From: Echria macrotheca
Lineage: Eukaryota; Ascomycota; Sordariomycetes; Sordariales; Schizotheciaceae
Direction: 5' to 3'
Assembly: GCA_030411725.1 (NCBI GenBank)
Contig: MU839844.1
Coordinates: 372,001 to 436,000, forward strand
DNA: 64,000 nucleotides
Positions 10,860 to 18,284 of the stretch are shown here, piece by piece. Each line of letters starts with the position of its first letter. The stretch's first letter is position 1. Position numbers and translations under genes: made by a program. The notes under the pieces were generated by a model, which saw nothing but the letters and a program-made list of their open reading frames with translations, searched no databases and was not told the origin of the DNA.

Positions 10860-11653
10860 ATGCGCTTCCAAACCATCACCTACGCCGCTCTCGCCGTCTC
10901 GGGCGTCTCGGCCCTTCCCACCGGTATGTCTTCTCTCCCATCCAATGCATCAAGAACCCATCACTAACCTACCCAATCTCAGTGACCGATTTCCAAAAGT
11001 CCGGCCTTAACGTCGTCGCCCCGGTCGTTGCTCCCGTTGTGGCTCTTAAGGGCTCCGAGGCATGGGTCGAAGACCGCGCGGTCAAGGATGCCGAAACCTG
11101 GGTTGAAGATCGTGCCGTCAAGGAATCGTGGGTTGAGGATCGCGACGTCAAGACCACCGTCAAGCTCGACAACTTGTCGCCCGACGTCCTCAAGAACGTC
11201 CTCCTCGAGACGCCCAAGGTGAACCTCGGCTCCGAGGCCTGGGTTGAGGACCGTCGCCGCGATGTCAAGCCTTCTACCCTCAAAGTCGGAACTCTGTCGC
11301 CTGAGGTTCTCAATAACCTTGTCCTCGACAAGCCAGCGGTTGTCGCCGTTGGATCTGAGGCGTGGGTTGAAGACCGCCGCCGCGATGTCAAGCCTTCTAC
11401 CCTCAAGGTCGGAACTTTGTCGCCTGAGGTTCTCAATAACCTCGTCCTCGACAAGCCGGCGGTTGTTGCCGTTGGGTCCGAGGCGTGGGTGGAGGATCGT
11501 GCGGTGAAGGATGCCGAAACCTGGGTCGAGGACCGCGACGTCAAGCCCACTGTTGTCAAGGTCGGCACGCTCTCGCCCGACGTCCTCAAGAACGTGGTCC
11601 TTGACAAGCCGGTGGTCGCCGTCGGCTCCGAGGCTTGGGTTGAGGACCGCTAA
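10860..11653 (+). CDS. Secreted repeat protein with eight WVEDR motifs; candidate RiPP precursor
   Basis: Exons 10860-10923 and 10983-11653 (59-nt intron, donor GTATGT, branch CACTAAC) give 244 aa. A signal peptide (MRFQTITYAALAVSGVSA) precedes four imperfect repeat units and a terminal partial one. Each unit has a GSEAWVEDR block, a linker and a spacer of the type KVGTLSPEVLNNLVLDKP. WVEDR occurs eight times, with Trp codons at 11063, 11099, 11129, 11240, 11363, 11486, 11522 and 11636, and the protein ends exactly at the last WVEDR. Two units carry an RRR run (a possible Kex2 site); the others have DRAVK or DRDVK, and no KR is present. The signal peptide, tandem cores and two neighbouring UstYa genes resemble dikaritin-type precursors. 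Alternatives are a pheromone-like precursor or a secreted effector. The gene itself is certain; its role is inferred. Confidence 0.85.
11051..11653 (+). repeat. Tandem coding repeats of the candidate precursor
   Basis: Units begin at about 11051, 11228, 11351, 11474 and 11624. Units 2 and 3 are almost identical over 123 bp (41 codons), and unit 4 follows at the same 123-bp spacing. Units 1 and 4 are longer because they carry an extra AVKDAETWVEDR segment; unit 1 carries a further ESWVEDR. The fifth copy is cut short by the stop codon directly after WVEDR. Confidence 0.9.
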
Positions 11654-12060
11654 GGCTCTAGGGACAGTCTTGAAGACGGGCCCCTTTAGTTGTTGGGCGG
11701 TCTTTTTGTATTCGTCGTCGTTGTTTATCGGTTTCCCTTTCCTTAGTCAACACGAACCCCATACCTCCCTGTTTCATCTGAAAAGCCTTCCGTAGCTGGC
11801 AGATAGCTGAAATCATTCGAGGCAAGCGGGGCTAGCACTGTGATGGCGATGTATAAGACTGGAAGCTCAAAAGATGACTGCACCCGCACCGTAGGACTCA
11901 AACTACCGTTCAGTTAGGGTTGCGGCTCTGAAGTTTTGGGAAATATGCTTGGCCTGAATATGGTTCTGGACCCAGTCTAGTGCCTGGAAGGGGTACCCGG
12001 AGAGGCATTTGTGTTTACCAAGAGCGCTAGAATCAAATTGAGTCGTTGGCTTAGTAGCTA
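11654..12060. other. Convergent 3' region, no gene seen
   Basis: About 400 bp between the stop codons of the repeat protein and the zinc-ribbon-like gene. No coding signal. Confidence 0.6.
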
Positions 12061-13002
12061 TTAGCGCTGCCCAGGATCCCGGTGCCAGTCATATGTCCAA
12101 CACTTGGGACAAATCTCATCATCCCCGCGGCCAAGCCGGCGCATGTCACACGAGTCGCAGAGCCACCAGCACAACTCGTCCTCTGGTTCCGGGCCCGGAG
12201 GAGAGGCGACCAATTCGAGGTACAGGGCTGCGAAGTGGCTCATGCTGCCGGCATCCTGGACCTGGCCGGTGTCCGATGGGGAGGGGCTCGGGGGTGGTTG
12301 GGTCGAGGTAGCGGGCTTAAAACGCGGGTTGCGGCTGGGTGGGCTAAAGGGGTATGGATTCCTGTGCTGACAGGCGGCGGGACACAGGGTGCGGGCATAT
12401 GCATTTTCAGCTTGGTGAAGGCAGATGGGGGCGAGGTAGATGTAGCCCGGAAGGCGGGACCGGGGCAATCGCAGCTGATGATCGGGAGTTATGGGACCCT
12501 GAGTCGGGTATAGAACGAAGCCGCCGCCGAAGGGGACGGGAGTTTGGGATTGACCGTAGTTGGGTTGGCTGTCATCCGGAGGCTGGACGTGCCCAGACCG
12601 CTGGGAACCTGGCGAAGGACCGGTCGGGTTGTGGAAGGGGCCAGAACCCGCGGGCTGACTGTAGATGCTGCTTCGGTGGTTCGAATATGACTTTAGACGC
12701 TTCTCCAAAATGATACCCCTGTATCGAGGGTCCAGCGCTGCGGACTCTCTTGGTGTGGTGGGATAATGAGACTGGCGGGAGCTGATAGATCGGCAATGGC
12801 GGAGATGATGAGGAAGTCTCAGCTCAGGCCCGGGCCGCGAGCTCCTCTGAGCTTCGACAGTTTCTATCCTTGCCCCCATCCCCATCCTTGCCATCGCCAG
12901 CTTCTTCACTCTTCTCCATGTCTTCATCATTCCTTCCCTCAAATCGCCCTCGGAGGTTGCCCCCAGCAGGTCCTCTGGGTCCTTCAACTTGGCCGACGGC
13001 AT
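12061..13002 (-). CDS. Hypothetical protein with C-terminal zinc-ribbon-like cysteines
   Basis: A single exon of 313 aa from the first ATG in frame. The N-terminal third is basic (TWRRVKKLAMARMGMGAR), the middle is Pro/Ser/Gln-rich and probably disordered. The C-terminus has WLCDSC and, 13 residues later, ICPKC, a CxxC..CxxC pair that could bind zinc and recalls small fungal proteins with W-C-x2-C...C-x2-C modules. The gene is convergent with the candidate peptide precursor and could be an accessory gene of that locus or unrelated. No catalytic motif is visible. I do not recognise the full-length family. Confidence 0.55.
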   Translation of the reverse strand: MPSAKLKDPEDLLGATSEGDLREGMMKTWRRVKKLAMARMGMGARIETVEAQRSSRPGPELRLPHHLRHCRSISSRQSHYPTTPRESAALDPRYRGIILEKRLKSYSNHRSSIYSQPAGSGPFHNPTGPSPGSQRSGHVQPPDDSQPNYGQSQTPVPFGGGFVLYPTQGPITPDHQLRLPRSRLPGYIYLAPICLHQAENAYARTLCPAACQHRNPYPFSPPSRNPRFKPATSTQPPPSPSPSDTGQVQDAGSMSHFAALYLELVASPPGPEPEDELCWWLCDSCDMRRLGRGDDEICPKCWTYDWHRDPGQR

Positions 13003-14662
13003 TTTGTCTTCAGACACGATGTTGCCCGATTGAAATTCGGGGACTGAAATGTTGAGGTCATTGGCAAAGTAAATGTACAGACGACTGTCTGCGGAAAGGA
13101 AGTGCTCGATATGGTGCCGGATATGATGAGGGAGAATTTTGAACGGGCTAGCACATGCTTTATATCTTCACAGCGCCAGTTTAGCGCTTTACGGCCGCCC
13201 TCACAGGACACAGCACTCCGAAGCTAGTTGAGGACTGCATGAGCATTGCAGGTGCAGAAGCGCTGTTCAGGCGGCAGGACTGCTGTGAACAGCTAGTCCA
13301 TCTTTAGAGCGTCTGATAGGGGTGCACCAGCGGCGATTCGATACTTTTGGGTCATGAAACAGGCACGGCTAACTACCTAGCAGGGACGTAACGTCATTGT
13401 GAGGTGGGCATCGTTCGTACAGCACTCCTAGATTCTCTCTAGTTCGTTCTGCGAATGCATACCTAGCTAAACTAGGCACCTTACCTTAGCATTATCACGA
13501 TAGCCTCACTAGTACGTCCGCAAGCGCTTCTCACAAGTACTATTTGTGAAGAACACAGGCTCACGCTAGGCGCTAGGTGCCGCAAGATTGGCAGCCGAGA
13601 CAGTATCATGAGCTCACTCTCCTGTTGACACAAGGAAAAGGACCATCACCATCCATCAGCATCAGGCCTATGGCTCCCAAGCGTCATTTTTGTCGTGCGG
13701 AAAAAAGGACAACTTTCCTCCCACACTTTAGATTCCCTTGTATACGACCATTTTCGTCTCGCAGTCCGACCACCGTACGAAACGACCGATCTGACCCGAT
13801 CGAACGTCCGGTTTTCTCGGCGAACGAAAGGAAACCACAAAAGTCAACAAAACCACTGCGCCAAAACCCATGCTGAGTCAGAAGCAAGATACCTAGTATG
13901 ACCACTGCCGAAGCCCAAGAAACGGCCCACGATCCCGTCCCCGTCATAGACCGCAAAGTCTAGGCACGCGAGCGCGCTTCCCCCGGACCTCCGTTGAAAT
14001 CCGATCTCAGACAACCTCCGCCAAGACCAGAGGATCAAGGAAACCCGACCGGGTCGGGTCGGGTCCGGGTACGGATAAAACGGTCTCTTCTTTCTTCCTT
14101 GTGTAGGTGGGCTGGATACAGAACTAATACGCATCGAGAATGACCCCCACGGTTTACCCAGAACCACGCCATGCCACCTACTCACCGACCATAAAATGCA
14201 GGAACAGCAAAACGGGAAATAGATAACCGCACGAACAGAAGCAGGGAAACCGATGCTGATAAACGACGTGGCGCCACAGCCTTGACCCGCGGGACCCGGG
14301 TTCCCGGGTATATTCCAGCCAGAAAGACAAAAAGGCGTACAGCCGCGTCATGTTTGTCGTTATCATCATCCCGTGTGGCATGCGGCTCGGAAAATTCGGG
14401 TAGCCCTATACCTCGGGTTTTGACGAGGAATATCCATGGATAAGCGGCTGATGGCCGTTCTCGAAAGATTACCGGCTGTGCGGCCGTTGCTGACCGGGCT
14501 GATATCACTCGGGGAGTAGTATGTAATAACAAAGGGGGGGGGGTATACCATCCAGGCATGGAATAGGTCATCATATAAGACGGACGCAGCTCGGATCACA
14601 TTCGCGCTTTGCATTTGTTTCTACCAAGGAGCGAGCAAGAGAGAGAGAGAGAGACAAAAAAA
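13003..14662. other. Intergenic region with short repeats, no gene seen
   Basis: About 1.66 kb. It contains a GGGTCGGGTCGGGTCC run near 14050-14070 and a GA dinucleotide tract at about 14636-14655, directly before the LamG-protein ATG (in its 5' UTR). Short ORFs lack support. Confidence 0.55.
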
Positions 14663-15670
14663 ATGCATCCCCTTCTACTGGCGATAGCCGCCGCGACGGC
14701 CGCCAGCGCCAAGCTGGTCCTCTTCCTCCCCCTCAACGAAACTGCCGGCACCCAGGCGACCGACTACAGCGGCAACAACCGGCACGGAAGATACATCAAC
14801 ACGCCCGCCCTACAAGGGCGCAACGGGACCCGTCTCGACGGCGTCGACGGCTGCATCCAGCTGCCCAACGACCTGATGCGCAACCAGTACACGCTCAGCG
14901 CCAGCATCGAGGTCCTCATCCGCACCGAGCAGAGCGGCAACTATTTTGTGTTTGGGCTCGGCAACGCCGGGAGCAACGGGTACGGCAACGGCTACGTCTT
15001 CGTGACGGGCGACCCCGTCCTGCGCGGCGCGATCACCCCTTCGACGTATGACAACGAGGCCGAGGTGCGCACGGGGAGCGCGCTGGCCCGGAACGTGTGG
15101 ACCACCCTCACGTTCGTGGTGGATAGCACGGCCCAGGGCGGGGGAAGGCTCACGCTGTATCAGGACGGGAGGTCGCTCGGCGGGCGGACGAATAACGCGG
15201 CGATCGTGGCGCCGGGGAGTATCGGGACGGGCTCGACGTCCTCGAATTATATTGGAAGGTCGACGTTCAAGGCGGATAAGTACCTGGCCGGGTCGGTCCG
15301 GAATTTCCGGCTGTGGGACCACGCGCTGTCGGCGGCCGAGGTGGCCACGTTGGTTCCTCCGACGCAGGCTCCGGGCACTGGGGGAGGAGGAGGAGATTCG
15401 GGGACGAGTGCGGAGGACAGAATCACGGCTGCGTTGCTGGCGTTGAATATTCCTAATGTCGATGCCATTCGGGGGAATATCGTGTTGCCGACGGTGTCGA
15501 ATGGGATCCCGATCAACTGGAGTAGTAGCCAGCCCGAGGTGATCTCGACAAACGGGACGGTGATTCGCTATGACCAGGACGTGCTGGTGGCTCTGACGGC
15601 GACGGCGAATTTCGACGGGGCCAGTGGACAGCGGACGTTTTTTGCCATGGTGTTGCGGGCGGGGGCGTGA
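14663..15670 (+). CDS. Secreted LamG/concanavalin-like protein with C-terminal Ig-like domain
   Basis: A single exon of 335 aa. The signal peptide is MHPLLLAIAAATAASA. Residues of about 18-235 form a LamG-type jelly roll (LFLPLNETAGTQATDYSG at the start; NFRLWDHALSAAEVATL at the end). A Gly-rich linker leads to a C-terminal domain with GIPINWSSSQPEVISTNGTV, the signature of the 'atrophied' bacterial Ig-like domain often attached to GH43 enzymes. No glycoside hydrolase domain is present, so this is probably a stand-alone carbohydrate- or wall-binding protein. An upstream in-frame start at 14609 lacks a signal peptide and was not used. The gene is intact. Confidence 0.8.
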   Translation: MHPLLLAIAAATAASAKLVLFLPLNETAGTQATDYSGNNRHGRYINTPALQGRNGTRLDGVDGCIQLPNDLMRNQYTLSASIEVLIRTEQSGNYFVFGLGNAGSNGYGNGYVFVTGDPVLRGAITPSTYDNEAEVRTGSALARNVWTTLTFVVDSTAQGGGRLTLYQDGRSLGGRTNNAAIVAPGSIGTGSTSSNYIGRSTFKADKYLAGSVRNFRLWDHALSAAEVATLVPPTQAPGTGGGGGDSGTSAEDRITAALLALNIPNVDAIRGNIVLPTVSNGIPINWSSSQPEVISTNGTVIRYDQDVLVALTATANFDGASGQRTFFAMVLRAGA

Positions 15671-15925
15671 ATTAACCGGTGCGGTTTGTCGGTGCCGTTC
15701 TAATGGTAATAGGTAGAGAATACAAAGAGCGGATGGAAATGAGTTTGTTGGTATCCGCGTAGTGTCAGACCAAAGATCATGGGGTTTGGAGCAAACAGGT
15801 TTGGTGCCTGTGTGACTGAAGCCGGCTCCGTGTAACTGAATTAGGGTGAGTAACGCGACACCAGATGAGGGAAACACCTGTCAGCAAGGCATGTCTCACT
15901 TACATCCGTCTCATGCGTGCCCCCC

Positions 15926-16493
15926 TCAGCCTAACCACCACGCCGGCCCCCCGGTGCGCTTATACGTGACGGTGCGGAACGGGCCCTTCCCGACCTCCTG
16001 TTCAAGCCGGTGCAACGTCCTGAGCTCGTCGGCCGCTTTTCACTGTTAGACTTCGTGTCTCCTGTTGGGGAACGGGGGGAGACATACAGGGACTTGTCAT
16101 CAAATCACTCCCCAAACCGCGCCAGACCAGCACGAAGCGGCTCTCGGCCACGTCCCGTCCCAGACCGGGGACTTCGACCTCAACCCGCAGCCGGTACGTG
16201 CCAGGCTCGGCGCAACTAAGACCCTCCCAGCAGAAGTAGGCATCCCATTCGGCCGGCGCATAAATCGGCGGCGGAGTTTTCGGCACCCCAAAGAAAGGCC
16301 CGACGGCCATGCCGCTGGGGATGGCGGCCACTTGCGTACCATTCCAGCTGACGATACTTGCCCGCGCGGTGATGGTCGATCGGTCCCAGAAGGGAACAGT
16401 GAAGCGGACGTGCAGCACCGGCGATGGCGTCCAGGTCTGTCCTGGGCTAGTGTCCGACGGCGGCTGGACGAGGATGGTGGATTTTATCGACAT
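15926..16493 (-). CDS. Small velvet-like beta-sandwich protein (tentative)
   Basis: Two exons: 16493-16088 and 16035-15926, giving 171 aa. The 52-nt intron (donor GTATGT, branch CTAAC, acceptor AAAAG) joins the frame into AADELRTLHRLEQEVG-like sequence, ending WWLG before TGA. Without splicing, translation would stop soon after exon 1. The N-terminal ILVQPP and the later FCWEGLSCAEPGTYRLRVEV block resemble the start and the end of the velvet DNA-binding domain, but the middle is divergent and no DNA-binding loop can be confirmed. It could be a degenerate velvet paralogue or an unrelated beta-sandwich. The coding call is good; the family is uncertain. Confidence 0.6.
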
Positions 16494-16857
16494 TGTGAAA
16501 GTAAGGGATTGTTATTCCTGGCGAGTGTTTCTGGGAGAAAAGTGCGGTTCGGGAAAACTCGGTGAAAGGACCATGATCTTTAAGAGAAAACTGGAGGCCT
16601 GCTGGTTATCATTTGACCAGCTGCGTCCCCCCTCCACCCCTTCACCAGAACAAACCAAGCCAAGCCACATTCGACGACAACCTGAGAGGTTAGGCAGCCA
16701 TGCAAAGGTGCCACGCAGTGCAGTGCGCAGCCGGCTGGACCAATCACGTGTAAGCGCCGCCCTTCCATCTGGCGATATTCGCCACGCCCGACTTTGCTGG
16801 AGGGTCAACGCTACAAAAGACGGAAAACACTATGATCACAACGTCAACAAGGAGACC
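16494..16857. other. Promoter-containing gap before the tRNA gene
   Basis: 364 bp holding the promoter of the velvet-like gene on the minus strand. No coding signal. Confidence 0.5.
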
Positions 16858-16957
16858 GGCTCAATGGTCTAGTGGTATGATTCGTGCTTCGGGTATTTCA
16901 TCCGTACTCTTGACGAGTATCTGTGCGAGGTCTCGGGTTCGATCCCCGATTGAGCCC
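16858..16957 (+). tRNA. tRNA-Pro (anticodon CGG) with a 28-nt intron
   Basis: The acceptor stem GGCTCAA pairs with TTGAGCC, and the T arm is TCGGG-TTCGATC-CCCGA. The anticodon stem CGTGC/GTGCG closes a TTCGGGT loop, giving CGG at 16890-16892. The intron at 16894-16921 sits one base 3' of the anticodon, the standard position, and contains CCG, which can pair with the anticodon in the precursor. The discriminator base is C16957. Confidence 0.92.
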
Positions 16958-16964
16958 GTGTATC

Positions 16965-16969
16965 TTTTT
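16965..16969 (+). terminator. RNA polymerase III terminator of tRNA-Pro
   Basis: A run of five T lies eight bases after the tRNA 3' end. Confidence 0.8.
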
Positions 16970-17240
16970 GTCTCTTGTGAGAACATTAGCTCGGGGGAAG
17001 TCTTGTCACCAGTTTTGATCCGTAATTGACTCGACTTGAGCAAGGGATGACAGTTTGTTTTGCAGGTCCCTTTTTGCTGGCCTAAGATAGGTATTTTACC
17101 TAGTCATCATCTCTGAACCCTCTGACTCTTCTTCCCTCGGGCCCACCCTCATCAGCACTCCCGCCAAGCCGATACCACCCACTACAACCTCTACCATGAC
17201 TAAGGTATACATACCTCCTCTCCTCACCTCAGCCGCCACA

Positions 17241-17849
17241 TCACTTGTGAACACCAGCAACCTTAACCAACTCCCCCTCCACCCCCGCCGCCCTCAACGC
17301 CTCCCTAATCTTCCGAATCGTCCCCACCGAAAGTGGCCGCGTCCGTCCCCAGCGATCCCACACATCCACACCTTTCTCTTCCGGACCCTCATTCCAGACA
17401 ACAACATAGCTATTCCGCCAATCCCCCCTCCGCTCCCCCGAATCGTCCGAGATCCACCCGTCCCCGTCGTCGATCATCCAGCTCTCGAGCTGGCCTTCCT
17501 TCCCCCAGGCTAGGACTTTCCAGGTCTCGAATACTGATGCTGTGTTGGTCGTGGGGTCGAAGTCGGTTGCTTTCTCGGTTGTTGTCGTGGATTTTGGTTG
17601 GTTCTCGTCGTTGTCGGTAGAGGTGGTGATAGCGGAATAGGTGTGCGTGCGGGTTGTTTCTCCGGACGCGGAAATTTGGATGGTCGTCGTGGTGTTGGAT
17701 TGGAACCTGCGGGAGGGGAGGGTGGAATGGGTTAGGGCCCATTCGCCGGAGAGGAAGGATGTTTTTGGGGAGGTCCATGGATGAGAGTCTTCAGAGGAAG
17801 AGGAAGAGGGAGGGCGGAGGAGGATGATTGCTTCGCGGGAGAGGTTCAT
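17241..17849 (-). CDS. Lipocalin-like small protein (tentative)
   Basis: A single exon of 202 aa, no signal peptide. The block GEWALTHSTLP, the central FETWKVLAWGKEGQLESW and the later GVDVWDRWGR followed by a C-terminal helix match the pattern of a fungal lipocalin-like family that I know by its THSTLP motif and WEVLGWG strand. The ligand and function are unknown. The loops are unusually Ser/Thr-rich (TTTTIQISASGETTRTHTYS). The ATG is the first in frame. The gene stands alone next to the tRNA, with about 280 bp between them. Confidence 0.6.
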   Translation of the reverse strand: MNLSREAIILLRPPSSSSSEDSHPWTSPKTSFLSGEWALTHSTLPSRRFQSNTTTTIQISASGETTRTHTYSAITTSTDNDENQPKSTTTTEKATDFDPTTNTASVFETWKVLAWGKEGQLESWMIDDGDGWISDDSGERRGDWRNSYVVVWNEGPEEKGVDVWDRWGRTRPLSVGTIRKIREALRAAGVEGELVKVAGVHK

Positions 17850-18284
17850 TTTGGTGGATTTCTGGTGGACGTAGGGGTTTGGGATTGGAGGAGAGGAATC
17901 TGGAATACAGGAGCGGTGAGGATCATGGTTTTATAGAGTTGGTGCAAGGCGGGAGGACGCCAGAGGCTCATCCATGTATCCATGTATGCACTGCCACGGG
18001 GGCTTGAGGCCGCCGTCTGGATTGGTCGGCGAATCGATAGCTTCTGTAACCTGCATCCCGTTGTGTTTCTCCGATGCAGGAGACCGGGGTAATCCTACAA
18101 ATAACGTCTAAAACAATCCACGAGGCCAGCGAGTGATGTACAAAGAACGAACTGTGACCGTCGTCGCGTGTACGTCGGCGGTCAACCGCTCCCAGCCTGA
18201 AACAGCCGCACTTTATGTAGGTACCCAATTCCAATCCAATAAGCCCCTAATCCTACTCCTGAACCTACTGAGAAGTCAAGGCAA
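17850..18284. other. Intergenic gap, no gene seen
   Basis: 435 bp covering the lipocalin-like promoter and the 3' side of the S33 peptidase gene. No coding signal. Confidence 0.5.

Noticed and set aside
10969..11607. Antisense open frame across the WVEDR repeats
   Set aside because: Its repeat pattern mirrors the sense repeats; only the sense frame has a signal peptide and a valid intron.
14810..15877. 355-codon open frame antisense to the LamG gene
   Set aside because: Arg/Pro/His-rich shadow of a high-GC coding strand; the sense strand has a signal peptide and domain motifs.
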